In this document: one piece after another, positions 38,193 to 47,105 of the stretch
Layout: each line of letters starts with the position of its first letter
How positions within the stretch are numbered: position 1 is the first letter of the stretch
Assembly: GCF_001402915.1 (NCBI RefSeq)
Contig: NZ_CP012945.1
Coordinates: 2,271,501-2,335,500, forward strand
Direction of reading: 5' to 3'
Length of the DNA: 64,000 nt
Source: Devosia sp. A16
GTDB lineage: Bacteria; Pseudomonadota; Alphaproteobacteria; Rhizobiales; Devosiaceae
Notes under the pieces: generated by a model
What the model was told of the DNA's origin: nothing
What the model saw: the letters and a program-made list of their open reading frames with translations, nothing else
Database searches by the model: none
Made by a program: the position numbers and the translations under genes

Positions 38193-38543
38193 ATGAAAAC
38201 TTCTGCTCTTGGCCTTGCCGCTCTGCTGCTCGTGGGCGGTCTCTCGGTTCCGGCTTTCGCGGCCTCTGAGGATTCCAGCTTCGACTCGGACTTCCTCGTG
38301 ACGCAGCTGCAGCACAAGGGGATCAATGCCACCGACGTCTACGAGAACGCTGACGGCATCATCCGCGCCGTGGTGAAGCAGGCCGACGGCTCCTCGACCT
38401 TCCAGTACTTCTACAAGGACACGCTGAAGCCGGTGCAGAGCACCGCGCAGGGCAACACCCGCGTGCTGAGCAAGGTCGATACCGGCGTCAAGACGGCTCC
38501 GGTCTATAACAAGTCGCTGCTCGTCGACGATTTCTTCGACTGA
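38193..38543 (+). CDS. small periplasmic PepSY-like protein
   Basis: A 116-residue exported protein. A signal peptide of about 23 residues (MKTSALGLAALLLVGGLSVP, then AFA) precedes the mature SEDSSFDSDF. The mature part, about 90 residues, has FLVTQLQHKGINATDVYENA followed by GIIRAVVKQADGSSTFQYFY, resembling PepSY/BON-sized periplasmic domains that bind other proteins. The match is by shape, not by firm motif. The ATG at 38193 fits the AAAGGGA site better than the GTG at 38187. The upstream 290-base gap holds a short hairpin (AACCCGCCTC/GAGGTGGGTT) and no gene. Confidence 0.6.
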   Translation: MKTSALGLAALLLVGGLSVPAFAASEDSSFDSDFLVTQLQHKGINATDVYENADGIIRAVVKQADGSSTFQYFYKDTLKPVQSTAQGNTRVLSKVDTGVKTAPVYNKSLLVDDFFD

Positions 38544-38555
38544 TGGCGATCCCCC

Positions 38556-38584
38556 GAGCCGGCTGGCTACGTGCCTGCCGGCTC
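38556..38584. terminator. possible bidirectional hairpin between convergent genes
   Basis: Eight-pair stem GAGCCGGC (38556-38563) and GCCGGCTC (38577-38584) with a 13-base loop lies 12 bases after the small secreted protein gene and 36 before the HxlR stop. There is no T tract on either strand, so termination efficiency is doubtful. Confidence 0.4.
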
Positions 38585-38620
38585 GCTGATCCCTCAGGCG
38601 GGGCGATCGCCCGCCTGGGA

Positions 38621-39031
38621 TCAACGCCCGGTGCTGATCCGCAGCACCGGAGGTTCGGGCAGCTCGGCGTCCCCGCGCGCGTCAAATTGCTGCCGCGCCT
38701 CAAGCACTCGGTGCCAGTGCAGCGAGGCAAAGGTTTCGAAGGCCTCGAAGGCTTTCAGTGCCTCGGTACCAAGGTCGGTCAACGCATAGTCGACTCGCGG
38801 CGGAATGGTCGCATAGCTGGTGCGGGTGACGAAGCCGTCGCGCTCCAGGGCCCGGAGGCTCGCCGTCAGCGCCTTCTGCGAGATCGTGCCGATCTCACGC
38901 TGCAGCTCCGAGAACCGCAGCGTTTCGTGCCTCAGATGCAGCACCACCGTCGGCGTCCATTTGCTGTTGCGGGTGGTCAGGAGTTCGTCGATCACTGCCT
39001 GATTGACCGGCGGACGCTTCGGCTCACGCAT
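38621..39031 (-). CDS. HxlR-family transcriptional regulator
   Basis: A 136-residue winged-helix regulator. The core is KWTPTVVLHLRHETLRFSEL, QREIGTISQKALTASLRALE and RDGFVTRTSYATIPPRVDYA, which is the HxlR signature region, followed by a C-terminal dimer helix. The redox cysteine near the N terminus found in some HxlR proteins (for example HypR) is absent. The ATG at 39031 has GGAG seven bases upstream; the 38 earlier residues of the open frame are not part of the family. No divergent target gene is adjacent; the nearest gene on the same strand, trmB, starts its stop 163 bases upstream. Confidence 0.88.
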   Translation of the reverse strand: MREPKRPPVNQAVIDELLTTRNSKWTPTVVLHLRHETLRFSELQREIGTISQKALTASLRALERDGFVTRTSYATIPPRVDYALTDLGTEALKAFEAFETFASLHWHRVLEARQQFDARGDAELPEPPVLRISTGR

Positions 39032-39193
39032 GCGCCAACTCCGTGAGATAGAATTTTGGCCAGCCGTTGCCGGCTGGCGCGAGATCCCCTCGGTCGCATA
39101 TTGTTCATGAGCCGGCATTTTCCAGAGGCCGACGGCACATTTCAATGCCCGATTGCCTAAACGTTCTGTTAATTCGCCGTAACGCGGCGCCGC

Positions 39194-39904
39194 TCAGCGG
39201 CGCGTGAACGTCAGGTAGAAGCTGATGTTCCGGCCCGCAGCCCGGGCTTTCTCCTCGTACCGCGTCGGCTCCCAGCCGGCATAGGGCTCGTGCCAGATCC
39301 GCGGCCGTTCCGGCACGAAAACAAAATCCGGCGCGCGCAGGATATGGGCCAGTGTCCAGTTCGCGTAGTCCTCGATATCGGTCGCGAAGCGGAACGGCGC
39401 ACCCGGCTTCAGCGTCCGTCCGAGTTCGCTCAGGGTCAGCGGCGAGATGAAGCGGCGCTTATGATGCCGCGTCTTCGGCCACGGGTCGGGATAGAGCAGG
39501 AAGGCGCCATCGAGGCTGGCCTCGGGGAGCTTCTGCAGCAGCTTCAGCGCATCATCCGTGAACAGCCGGATGTTGCCGAGTTCCTCCTCGTCGATCTGCT
39601 GCAGCAGCTTGGCGATGCCGCCCGAGAACACTTCGCAGCCGATATAGCCGGTGTCGCGGTGCCGGCTGGCTTCCAGCGACAGGTGTTCGCCGCCGCCATA
39701 GCCGATTTCGATCTCGCGCCTTGTCGCTTCCGGGAACACCGCCGCCGGGTCGAGCATCCCCTCGCCGAGCGCGATCTCCAGCTCAGGCAGCAACTCCCGG
39801 AACAGCTGATCTTGCCCTTTGTGCAGGCGTTTGCCGGAGCGCCGGCCGAAAAAGGCTCGCGGCTCGCCGTCGACGTTGAGGGGATGGTGGGGTTTGTCGG
39901 ACAC
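39194..39904 (-). CDS. trmB: tRNA (guanine-N7-)-methyltransferase
   Basis: A 236-residue SAM-dependent enzyme methylating G46 of tRNA. The SAM pocket is REIEIGYGGGEHL (motif I) and GYIGCEVFSGG. The tRNA-binding signature follows: ASLDGAFLLYPDPWPKTRHH, then KRRFISPLTLSELGRTLKPG and FATDIEDYANWTL. The length is normal. The start is a GTG at 39904 with GGAGG four bases upstream. It sits downstream of metK on the same strand, a conserved order in this group and functionally sensible because MetK makes the methyl donor. A family E repeat lies between them. Confidence 0.94.
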   Translation of the reverse strand: MSDKPHHPLNVDGEPRAFFGRRSGKRLHKGQDQLFRELLPELEIALGEGMLDPAAVFPEATRREIEIGYGGGEHLSLEASRHRDTGYIGCEVFSGGIAKLLQQIDEEELGNIRLFTDDALKLLQKLPEASLDGAFLLYPDPWPKTRHHKRRFISPLTLSELGRTLKPGAPFRFATDIEDYANWTLAHILRAPDFVFVPERPRIWHEPYAGWEPTRYEEKARAAGRNISFYLTFTRR

Positions 39905-39918
39905 TGGTCCTCCGTGAA

Positions 39919-40051
39919 AAAGGCCCCCTCACCCGGCCCTCGGCCGACCTCTCCCCCAAAGGGAGAGGTGAGTTGTGGCACGATTTCGCCCTGTCACCAC
40001 CACTCCCTTGGGGGAGAGGTCGCCGCGTAGCGGCGGGTGAGGGGGCCTTCT
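39919..40051. repeat. palindromic intergenic repeat, family E (copy 1)
   Basis: GGCCCCCTCACCCGGCCCTC, ACCTCTCCCCCAAAGGGAGA, then CCCTTGGGGGAGAGGTCGCC and CGGGTGAGGGGGCCTT. The second copy is at 50307-50402. Outer arms AAGGCCCCCTCACCCG and CGGGTGAGGGGGCCTT are perfect inverted repeats. Confidence 0.83.
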
Positions 40052-40062
40052 TACTGAGTCGC

Positions 40063-41328
40063 TCAGGCGGCCGCCTTGACCGCGGCCTTCAGCGCCGGGA
40101 CCAGGTCGGTCTTTTCCCAGCTGAACGAGCCGTCGCGGCCCGGCTTGCGGCCGAAATGGCCATAGGCCGAGGTCTTGGCATAGATCGGCTTGTTGAGGTC
40201 GAGATGGGTGCGAATGCCGCGCGGGCTGAGGTCGAACACCTCGCTCAGCACCGTCTCGAGCTTGTCCTCGGCCACCTTGCCGGTGCCGTGCAGGTCGACA
40301 TAGATCGACAGCGGCTTGGCCACGCCGATGGCGTAGCTCAGCTGGATGGTGGCGCGATCGGCGAGGCCGGCCGCGACGACGTTCTTGGCGAGGTACCGCG
40401 CCGCATAGGCGGCCGAACGGTCGACCTTGGTCGGGTCCTTGCCCGAGAAGGCGCCGCCGCCATGCGGCGCCGCTCCACCATAGGTGTCGACGATGATCTT
40501 GCGGCCGGTGAGCCCGGCATCGCCGTCGGGGCCGCCGACCACGAACTTGCCGGTCGGGTTGACGTGCCAGACGGTATCCTTGGTGATCCAGCCCTCGGGC
40601 AGTGCAGCGCGCACATAGGGCTCGACGATCTTGCGCACGTCTTCGGACGAAAGGCTCGCATCGACATGCTGGGTCGACACCACGATCTGGGTGACCCCGA
40701 CCGGCTTGCCGTTCTCGTAGCGGATGGTGACCTGGCTCTTGGCGTCGGGGCCGAGCTTGATCGCGGCGCCCTCACCGGCCTTGCGCGCAATGGTCAGCGC
40801 CTCGAGGATCTTGTGGGCATAGTAGATCGGCGCCGGCAGCAGCTCGGGGGTCTCGCGGCTGGCATAGCCGAACATGATGCCCTGGTCGCCGGCGCCGACA
40901 TCCTTGTTGCCCGACTCATCGACACCCTGCGCGATGTCGGCCGACTGGCCGTGCAGCAGCACGTCGATCTTGGCGGTCTTCCAGTGGAAGCCCGACTGCT
41001 CATAGCCGATCGCCTTGATCGCCTTGCGTGCCGTCGATTTGAACTTGGCCGGGTTAACCACCGGATGGCCGGCCGCGTCGAGCAGCACCTTGCCGTCCTT
41101 GCCCTTCTTGAGCAGCGTCTCGGGCACCCGCACTTCACCGGCGATCACCACGCGGTTGGTCGTCGCCAGCGTCTCGCAGGCGATGCGCACCTTCGCCGGA
41201 TCCATGCCGGCCTTCTTGGCCTCGCGGAACACCAGGTCGACGATCTCATCGGAAATCCGGTCGCAAACCTTGTCCGGATGCCCCTCCGAAACCGATTCCG
41301 ACGTGAACAGATAGGAAGACCGAGCCAA
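40063..41328 (-). CDS. metK: S-adenosylmethionine synthetase
   Basis: A 421-residue enzyme making SAM from methionine and ATP, with three MetK domains. Signatures visible: [20 protein letters not shown] at the start, [20 protein letters not shown] (hexapeptide region) and [20 protein letters not shown] (the P-loop-like GGGAFSxKD), plus K/D residues [11 protein letters not shown]. Alphaproteobacterial MetK is longer than the E. coli form (384 residues), as here. The start is TTG at 41328, the only one that matches the family start. Its leader has a terminator-like hairpin and an AT-rich palindrome. It is downstream of lnt on the same strand, with an intergenic gap of 132 bases. Confidence 0.96.
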   Translation of the reverse strand: MARSSYLFTSESVSEGHPDKVCDRISDEIVDLVFREAKKAGMDPAKVRIACETLATTNRVVIAGEVRVPETLLKKGKDGKVLLDAAGHPVVNPAKFKSTARKAIKAIGYEQSGFHWKTAKIDVLLHGQSADIAQGVDESGNKDVGAGDQGIMFGYASRETPELLPAPIYYAHKILEALTIARKAGEGAAIKLGPDAKSQVTIRYENGKPVGVTQIVVSTQHVDASLSSEDVRKIVEPYVRAALPEGWITKDTVWHVNPTGKFVVGGPDGDAGLTGRKIIVDTYGGAAPHGGGAFSGKDPTKVDRSAAYAARYLAKNVVAAGLADRATIQLSYAIGVAKPLSIYVDLHGTGKVAEDKLETVLSEVFDLSPRGIRTHLDLNKPIYAKTSAYGHFGRKPGRDGSFSWEKTDLVPALKAAVKAAA

Positions 41329-41351
41329 GGCGAAACCCCCGAAAAATGGTC

Positions 41352-41434
41352 AAAAAGTGCGAAAATCGCACAGTTGCGCGCTGTTTTGCCACCGGGGCAA
41401 GGCGCGGTCAAGCCATATAAAGGAAGCTTTATGT
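41352..41434 (-). promoter_or_regulatory. metK upstream region: AT-rich palindrome, promoter and leader hairpin
   Basis: On the minus strand in order: a 20-bp imperfect palindrome with arms ATATAAAG and CTTTATGT around GAAG (41415-41434); a -35-like TTGACC (41411-41406); and a short hairpin GTGCGA-TTT-TCGCAC (41371-41357) followed by TTTTT (41356-41352), 24 bases before the metK start. The palindrome touches the -35, fitting repressor control; the hairpin could terminate lnt transcripts or attenuate metK. The class of any SAM-responsive factor is not deducible. Confidence 0.55.
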
Positions 41435-41460
41435 CCCGTTCGGCCGCTGTTGCAGAAAAT

Positions 41461-43074
41461 TCATGCGACGCGGCGGGGCCGCCGGGCCGCAATCAGCGAG
41501 CCGAGGAGACCCAGGACCACTGCCGCCCAGAACGGCAGGTCGCCGAGACGGTTGAACAGCGTGCCGCCCGGCACCGGCTCGGTCGGCACCACGTCGAGCA
41601 CCCCGACCTGTTCCTCGGCCAGTTGCGCCACCACCCGGCCGAGCGGGTCGACGCTCAGCGTCACCCCGGTATTGGCGGCGCGCAGCATCGGCAGCCCGGT
41701 CTCGACTGCCCGCATCCGGGCATGGTGGGCATGCTGCGCCGGGCCGATCGAGCCCATGAACCAGGCATCGTTGGTGACGTTGAGAATGAACTGCGCCTGG
41801 GTCGGGTCGCCGATGTCGCCGGGGAACACCGCCTCGTAGCAGACCAACGCCAGAAACGGTGGGGTGCCCGGCGGCGTCATCAGCCGGCGGCCGTCGCCCG
41901 CCGCCCAGCCATTGGTGCCCGGCACGAACTGGTTGATACCGAACAGCCGCCAGAAGCTCTGGAACGGCAGGTACTCGCCGAACGGCACCAGGTGCGACTT
42001 GTCGTAGCTCGCCACCACCTCGCCATTGGTGTCGATGGCGAGGATCGAGTTGTAGCCGGGGTTGTCCGGGATCGGCAGCCCGTCATCGCCGAGTGGCTCG
42101 CGCGGCGCACCGGTCAGCAGCAGCGTTGTGTCGGGCAACATGCGGGCGATGCGGGCAATGCCGTCGGGATAGTTGGTGAGAAAGAAGGGAAACACCGATT
42201 CCGGCCATACCACGTGGGTAATGCCGTCGAGACCCGCATCGGATGGCGTCGGCTTGCTTTCCGACAGGCTGATCAGCTGGTTGATGATGGCGTCGGGGTC
42301 GGCCACCGACCAATCGGCATGTTCGAGGATCATCGGCTGCACCAGCCGGACCTTCATGTCGGTGCGGGCCGTGAGTGTCGTCGTGGTGAGCCGCCAGTTG
42401 CCGTAGCCGACCTGCGCTGCGATCACTGCGATGGCGAGAAACATCGGGATCAGCCGCCGCACCAGGCCGCGCTGGTCGGCCGGCCAGATCAGCGCCGGGG
42501 TCATGGCGATCAGCGCCGCGATGAAGGTCAGCCCATAGCTGCCGACCACCGAGGCGAGTTGCAGCATCTGGTCATTGGCGGTGAGCGCATAGCCGAGAAG
42601 ATCGAACGGGAAACCGGTGAACAGATGCCCGCGCCCCCACTCGGCCAGCGCCAGGAAGCTGGCGAGGGTGACGATGCGAAAGGCGCCGCCCGACCAGACG
42701 AGATGGGCGAGCGCACTGCCCAGCCCCCAGAACACCGACAGGATCGCCGCCAGCCCGACGATGGCGAACGGCATCAGGACGAGGAAGAAGCCGCCCTCCT
42801 GCAGGAAAGCGGCCCCCAGCCAATGCAGCGCCACGGTGAAATAGCCGAGCCCGAAGCCGAAGCCGATCTGGAACGCCGGACCGACCAGCCGGCGCCAGCC
42901 GCGGCTGTGCTCGGCGCCGTCGAGCGCCCAGACCCAGACCGGCAGGGTGAGGAACAGCGCCGGCAGCAGGAAGAACGGCGGCATCGAAGCAGCGGCAATT
43001 GCTCCCGCCGTGACGACGATAAGGAAGCGTCGCCAGCCATGGCTCAGCATCACGGTCTCGGCGAGCCAGGTCAT
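41461..43074 (-). CDS. lnt: apolipoprotein N-acyltransferase
   Basis: A 537-residue inner-membrane enzyme that adds the third acyl chain to lipoproteins. The N-terminal half has six to eight helices (FLIVVTAGAIAAASMPPFFL, GPAFQIGFGFGLGYFTVALHW and others). The nitrilase-like periplasmic domain, about residues 235-500, carries the Glu-Lys-Cys triad in THVVWPESVFPFF, YDKSHLVPFGEYLPF and ALVCYEAVFPGD. NVTNDAWFMGSIGPAQHAHH and RAANTGVTLSVDPLGRV follow. The last helix is WAAVVLGLLGSLIA. Order corC-lnt-metK is conserved in hyphomicrobia, but here a divergent serine hydrolase gene separates corC from lnt. Confidence 0.95.
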   Translation of the reverse strand: MTWLAETVMLSHGWRRFLIVVTAGAIAAASMPPFFLLPALFLTLPVWVWALDGAEHSRGWRRLVGPAFQIGFGFGLGYFTVALHWLGAAFLQEGGFFLVLMPFAIVGLAAILSVFWGLGSALAHLVWSGGAFRIVTLASFLALAEWGRGHLFTGFPFDLLGYALTANDQMLQLASVVGSYGLTFIAALIAMTPALIWPADQRGLVRRLIPMFLAIAVIAAQVGYGNWRLTTTTLTARTDMKVRLVQPMILEHADWSVADPDAIINQLISLSESKPTPSDAGLDGITHVVWPESVFPFFLTNYPDGIARIARMLPDTTLLLTGAPREPLGDDGLPIPDNPGYNSILAIDTNGEVVASYDKSHLVPFGEYLPFQSFWRLFGINQFVPGTNGWAAGDGRRLMTPPGTPPFLALVCYEAVFPGDIGDPTQAQFILNVTNDAWFMGSIGPAQHAHHARMRAVETGLPMLRAANTGVTLSVDPLGRVVAQLAEEQVGVLDVVPTEPVPGGTLFNRLGDLPFWAAVVLGLLGSLIAARRPRRVA

Positions 43075-43227
43075 GCGGCGCTCGAATCACAGGGCATGTG
43101 GCAAGGTCGCGAGGCGCGCGCGCCGGGTCAAGCGCGGCAACGTCCGGCTCGTCGTCCCTGGCGCAACCGGGATCAAGCGGCGAAACCGGCCCATGCCGCA
43201 GCATGTCGCCGGTAAACAGGAGGGACG

Positions 43228-44280
43228 ATGGTGACGAACTGGACCAGGACAACGCCCGAAGCGGCGGGCTTTGCCGCCAATCTCGAGAAGAAGCTCGCCG
43301 CCGGCTTCGAATCGGGACTGCTGCTGCCGATCCACGCGCTGCTGGTCAGCCGTGGCGGCAAGCTGGTGCTGGAGCACTATTTCGAGGGCGAGGACGAGAG
43401 CTGGGGCGATCCGCTTGGCCGCGTGCAGTTCGGGCCGGCGGTGCTGCATGACCTCCGCTCGGTGACCAAGAGCATTGTCGGCCTGCTCTACGGCATTGCC
43501 CTGGAACGCGGGCTGGTGCCGGCGCTCGACACCCCGGTGATCGACGGCTTTCCGGAATACCCCGACCTCGTCGCCGACCCGGAACGACGCAAGGTCACGG
43601 TGGCGCATACTCTCAACATGACCATGGGCATGGAGTGGGACGAGAACAAGCCCTACACCGACCCGACCAATTCCGAGATCGCCATGGAAATGGCGCCGGA
43701 CCGCTATCGCTTCGTCCTCGATCGCCCGATCGTCGGCGCCCCCGGCGAGAAGTGGATCTATTCCGGCGGCGCGGTGGCGCTGATCGGCGCCCTGATCGAG
43801 CGCGGCTCCGGCCAGAAACTCCCCGATTTCGCCCGCGAGGCGCTGTTCGCGCCACTCGGCATCACCGATTTCTACTGGCTGGCAGGCAGCGACGGCGTGG
43901 CCTCCCCCGCTTCAGGCCTGCGCCTCACCGCTCCGGACTTGCTGCGGATCGGCGCCATGCTGGTCGATGGCGGCCGGTTCGAGGGACGGCAGATCGTACC
44001 GGCGGCCTGGCTAGAGGCGTCCTGGACTGCAGCGATCCAGACCTGGGACGGGCTCGGCTATGGGCACCTGTGGTACATGCACGAAGCGCCGGCCCCCGGC
44101 TACGACAGGCCGCTGCGCTGGATTGGCGCCTTCGGCAATGGCGGCCAGCGGCTCTGGCTGGCGCCGGAAGCCGGCATTGCCTGCGTCATCTACGCGGGCG
44201 ACTACAATCTGTTCGAGCGCTGGGTCACCCCGGCCCGCATCTGGCGCGAGATCGTGGTGGGGAATGTGGTGCGGGCTTGA
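43228..44280 (+). CDS. serine hydrolase of the class C beta-lactamase fold
   Basis: A 350-residue enzyme without a signal peptide, so probably cytoplasmic. The nucleophile motif is HDLRSVTKSIVGLLYGIALE (SxxK), the second is KWIYSGGAVALIGALIER (YxG-like, Y-S-G), and the third region is RWIGAFGNGGQRLWLAPEAG (in place of KTG). Members include esterases, D-aminopeptidases and 6-aminohexanoate-dimer hydrolase-like proteins; resistance to beta-lactams is not implied. The start ATG at 43228 has AGGAGG upstream. It is the only plus-strand gene in the ybeY-corC-lnt-metK block and is flanked on its 3' side by a family D repeat, which marks it as an insertion. Confidence 0.88.
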   Translation: MVTNWTRTTPEAAGFAANLEKKLAAGFESGLLLPIHALLVSRGGKLVLEHYFEGEDESWGDPLGRVQFGPAVLHDLRSVTKSIVGLLYGIALERGLVPALDTPVIDGFPEYPDLVADPERRKVTVAHTLNMTMGMEWDENKPYTDPTNSEIAMEMAPDRYRFVLDRPIVGAPGEKWIYSGGAVALIGALIERGSGQKLPDFAREALFAPLGITDFYWLAGSDGVASPASGLRLTAPDLLRIGAMLVDGGRFEGRQIVPAAWLEASWTAAIQTWDGLGYGHLWYMHEAPAPGYDRPLRWIGAFGNGGQRLWLAPEAGIACVIYAGDYNLFERWVTPARIWREIVVGNVVRA

Positions 44281-44304
44281 CACCGCCGAGCTCGCAGTCG
44301 GCGA

Positions 44305-44460
44305 ACCTCTCCCGCTTGCGGGGGAGGGGGACCAGCCGCAAGGCTGGTGGAGGGGGGTGCGGCAAACACCGGCTCAGTAACATCGCCCGCCGTCAGTGCG
44401 TGGGGCTCCCCCCTCCCACCGCCTGACGGCGGCACCCTCCCCCGTAAACGGGAGAGGCGT
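44305..44460. repeat. palindromic intergenic repeat, family D (copy 2)
   Basis: AACCTCTCCCGCTTGCGGGG, GGGGGACCAGCCGCAAGGCTGG, spacer, CCCCTCCCACCGCCTGACGG and CCCTCCCCCGTAAACGGGAG. It corresponds to 2803-2935 and lies between the convergent hydrolase and corC genes. Confidence 0.8.
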
Positions 44461-44480
44461 TCCTGACTGCAAACGCCAAA

Positions 44481-45527
44481 CTACTCCGCCGCCGGCGCTT
44501 GCGTGTCCTCCGGCGCCTTCGCCACCGGCGGCTTGGGCGGCCGCGGCTTGGGCTGCTTCAACCGCTTGATCTTGACGCGTTTGACCTGGCGGCTGTCGGC
44601 CTGCAGGATTTCGAACTCGAACCCCTTGATGCCGTTGACGTGTTCGCCCTTGGCGGGGACGTGCCCGGCCAGTTCGAACACCAGGCCGCCCAACGTATCG
44701 ACTTCGTCGGCATGGCTGCCGGGATCGAAATCCGGACCGATCACCTCCTGCACTTCCTCGAGCTCGGCGCGCGCCGAGGCGATGAAGACGTTGGAGTTGA
44801 TCTTGCGCACCAACGCCACGTCGTCGTCGTGCTCGTCCTCGATCTCGCCGACCACCGCTTCCAAGAGGTCCTCGATGGTGACGAGGCCGTCGGTGCCGCC
44901 ATACTCGTCGATCACCACTGCCATGTGCACCCGCTTGAGCTGCATCTGCTGCAGCAGGTCGCCCACCGGCATCAGCGGCGGCACGAACAGCACCTGGCGC
45001 ACCAGGTCGAGCTTTTCGAGTCTTGAACGGAGCGGCGTTGAAACCAGCTTGACCGGCACCGTGGCCTCCGGGTCGGTCACCGGCTCGGTGATCCGCCGCA
45101 GCGCGTCCTTGACGTGGATGAAGCCGGTGATGTTGTCGAGGCTGTCGGTATAGACCGGCATGCGCGAGTGGCCGACCTGCCGGAAGCGGGTGACCAGCAC
45201 GCCAAGCGTTTCCGAGCTCTCGATCGCCTCGATGTCCGCACGCGGAATCATCACGTCCTCGACCCGCTTCTCGGCGAGATCCAGCACGTTCTTGAGGATG
45301 GTGCGCTCGGACTGGGTGAAGTCGGCGGTGCCGCCATTGTTCTCGCTCTCGAGCGCCACCTCGAGATCGTCGCGCAACGATACGGTGCGCATGGCGATGA
45401 GGCCGCGCAGCCGATGCCAGAGTTTCTGCCCCCACGTCGCCGTGGAGGCGGGACTAGAAGGAGGCTCGTTGTTGGATTTTTGCGCCAGCTTTCTGTGCGG
45501 CGCGGACGGACTGTCGGAGTCGTTCAT
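44481..45527 (-). CDS. corC: CBS-pair / CorC_HlyC-domain protein (hemolysin C family)
   Basis: A 348-residue soluble protein. The linker is SERTILKNVLDLAEKRVEDV, then MIPRADIEAIE begins a CBS pair (about residues 90-215) with GHSRMPVYTDSLDNITGFIH and PVGDLLQQMQLKRVHMAVVI, DEYGGTDGLVTIEDLLEAVV. The C-terminal CorC_HlyC domain, about 250-320, has SARAELEEVQEVIGPDFDPG and VDTLGGLVFELAGHVPAKGE. The tail is lysine/proline-rich. The transporter domain (DUF21) is missing, as in CorC rather than in YfjD-type proteins. It lies 43 bases downstream of ybeY in the phoH-ybeY-corC operon. Roles in magnesium/cobalt efflux and membrane integrity are known for homologues. Confidence 0.92.
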   Translation of the reverse strand: MNDSDSPSAPHRKLAQKSNNEPPSSPASTATWGQKLWHRLRGLIAMRTVSLRDDLEVALESENNGGTADFTQSERTILKNVLDLAEKRVEDVMIPRADIEAIESSETLGVLVTRFRQVGHSRMPVYTDSLDNITGFIHVKDALRRITEPVTDPEATVPVKLVSTPLRSRLEKLDLVRQVLFVPPLMPVGDLLQQMQLKRVHMAVVIDEYGGTDGLVTIEDLLEAVVGEIEDEHDDDVALVRKINSNVFIASARAELEEVQEVIGPDFDPGSHADEVDTLGGLVFELAGHVPAKGEHVNGIKGFEFEILQADSRQVKRVKIKRLKQPKPRPPKPPVAKAPEDTQAPAAE

Positions 45528-45570
45528 CTCAATGGCCGCGTGCGGCCTTCAATTCATCGGAGGGTGTAAT

Positions 45571-46044
45571 TTAGCTATCGGCGTAGGGATCGGCAATGCC
45601 GAGGGTCGCGAGGATCTCGCTTTCGAGCCCTTCCATCTCCTCGGCATCCTCATCCTCGATATGGTCGTAACCGAGGAGGTGGAGGAAACCATGCACCACC
45701 AGGTGAGTGAAATGGGCCTCGAAGCCGATACCCATCTCCTCGGCTTCCCTGGCCACAGTTTCGCGCGCCAGGGTGATGTCGCCGAGCAGTCCCGAGACCG
45801 GCGCGAACGGCTCGATCTGCGGAAAGCTCAGGACATTGGTGGATTTGTCGAAGCCCCGCCACTGCCGGTTGAGCTCGCGCTGCTCGGCGTCGTCGGTCAG
45901 CACCACCGAAACCTCGGTGACGCCGGTCACCTCGGCTTCGGACTGTTTCAGCGCCGCGCGAATGGCGGTTTCGGCCACCGCCTCGAGGTTTTCGGGCCAG
46001 CCCTCCGCGTTGATCGCGAAGGCGATTGATAATGGGGCTTGCAT
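45571..46044 (-). CDS. ybeY: endoribonuclease YbeY
   Basis: A 157-residue metal-dependent RNase for 16S rRNA 3' processing and ribosome quality control. The zinc motif HGFLHLLGYDH (HxxxHxxxxxH) lies near residue 120, and the conserved arginine region is RQWRGFDKSTNVLSFP. LLGDITLARETVAREAEEMG precedes the motif. The length is normal. The start codon overlaps the last base of the phoH stop (TGATG type), so translation is coupled. Confidence 0.95.
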   Translation of the reverse strand: MQAPLSIAFAINAEGWPENLEAVAETAIRAALKQSEAEVTGVTEVSVVLTDDAEQRELNRQWRGFDKSTNVLSFPQIEPFAPVSGLLGDITLARETVAREAEEMGIGFEAHFTHLVVHGFLHLLGYDHIEDEDAEEMEGLESEILATLGIADPYADS

Positions 46045-47078
46045 CAGGCCTTCGTGTTGTTCTCGGCCAGCCGGCGCGCTGCATCGGCTTCGTAGGCACG
46101 GACGATCCGCCCCACCAGCGCATGACGCACCACGTCCTTGTCGTTGAAGCGCGAGATATGCACGCCTTCGACCCCGTCGAGCAGGTGCACGGCCTCGATC
46201 AGCCCGGATTTCTCGCCGCGCGGCAGGTCGACCTGGGTCGGGTCGCCCGTGACGATCATCTTGGAGTTCTCGCCCAGCCGGGTCAGGAACATCTTCATCT
46301 GCATCGAGGTGGTGTTCTGCGCCTCGTCGAGGATCACCACCGCGTTGGCGAGGGTACGGCCGCGCATGAAGGCGAGCGGCGCCACTTCGATGATGCCCGA
46401 GGTGATGCAGCGCTCCACATGCTCGGGGCGCATCATGTCGTAGAGCGCGTCATAGAGCGGGCGCAAATAAGGATCGACCTTGTCCTTCATGTCGCCGGGG
46501 AGGAACCCCAGCCGCTCGCCGGCTTCTACCGCCGGACGGCTGAGGATGATGCGGTTGATATCGCCGCGCTCGAGCAGCGTCGCCGCATGGGCAACGGCAA
46601 GATAGGTCTTGCCGGTACCGGCCGGGCCGACGCCGAACACCAGTTCCGAGCGGTCCATGGCGCGCATATAGGCGTCCTGCGCCGGAGTGCGCGCCACGAT
46701 GGTGGCCTTGCGGGTGGCGATCTGCGCCATGCGCACTCTGCCCTTCTTCTCGAGCGTGGGCAGCGTCAGCTGGCTGTCCTCGGTCTCGATCATGCGGATG
46801 ACGCCGTCGACCGTCGAAACTTCGATCTGCTGGCCCTCTTCGAGCTGCTCGTAGAGCGACTCGAGCACGCGCCGCGCCTGGTCGACGGAGCTGGCACCAC
46901 CCTTCAGCATCACATGGTTGCCGCGCGGCGTCGCCTGCACGCTGAGGCGCTGCTCGATCAAAGCCAGGTGCTGGTCGAAATCGCCGTAGAGCTGCGCGGC
47001 GAGCTTGTTGTCTTCGAAGGCGAGTTCAAGCTGGGAGGACGGGCCGTGGTCGGTAGACGGGGGCAAATGCCTGCTCAA
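46044..47078 (-). CDS. phoH: PhoH-like ATPase
   Basis: A 344-residue P-loop ATPase, often called ybeZ in this operon. Walker A GVGPAGTGKTYLAVAHAATL near residue 151, Walker B VVILDEAQNTT, and SKMIVTGDPTQVDLPRGEKS are family hallmarks. The N-terminal domain before residue 115 is the usual KH-like piece (DFDQHLALIEQRLSVQATPR). It is thought to act with YbeY in rRNA or RNA metabolism. The start read as TTG at 47078 has little ribosome site, so a slightly different start is possible. It follows miaB by 27 bases. Confidence 0.94.
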   Translation of the reverse strand: MSRHLPPSTDHGPSSQLELAFEDNKLAAQLYGDFDQHLALIEQRLSVQATPRGNHVMLKGGASSVDQARRVLESLYEQLEEGQQIEVSTVDGVIRMIETEDSQLTLPTLEKKGRVRMAQIATRKATIVARTPAQDAYMRAMDRSELVFGVGPAGTGKTYLAVAHAATLLERGDINRIILSRPAVEAGERLGFLPGDMKDKVDPYLRPLYDALYDMMRPEHVERCITSGIIEVAPLAFMRGRTLANAVVILDEAQNTTSMQMKMFLTRLGENSKMIVTGDPTQVDLPRGEKSGLIEAVHLLDGVEGVHISRFNDKDVVRHALVGRIVRAYEADAARRLAENNTKA

Positions 47079-47105
47079 ATCTCTGGGGCTCCTTGGGGCG
47101 GCCTC

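Noticed and set aside
41329-41460. SAM riboswitch before metK
   Set aside because: I could not fit the leader to the SAM-II or SAM/SAH core; the simple hairpin with U tract and the DNA palindrome are enough to describe what is there.
39973-43215. 1080-codon plus-strand open frame antisense to metK and lnt
   Set aside because: It covers two clear conserved genes on the other strand, has the Arg/Gly/His-rich composition typical of shadows in GC-rich DNA, and runs through repeat E1.
43228-44280. beta-lactamase resistance gene
   Set aside because: The fold is shared, but there is no signal peptide and the third motif is not KTG; a general serine hydrolase is the safer call.
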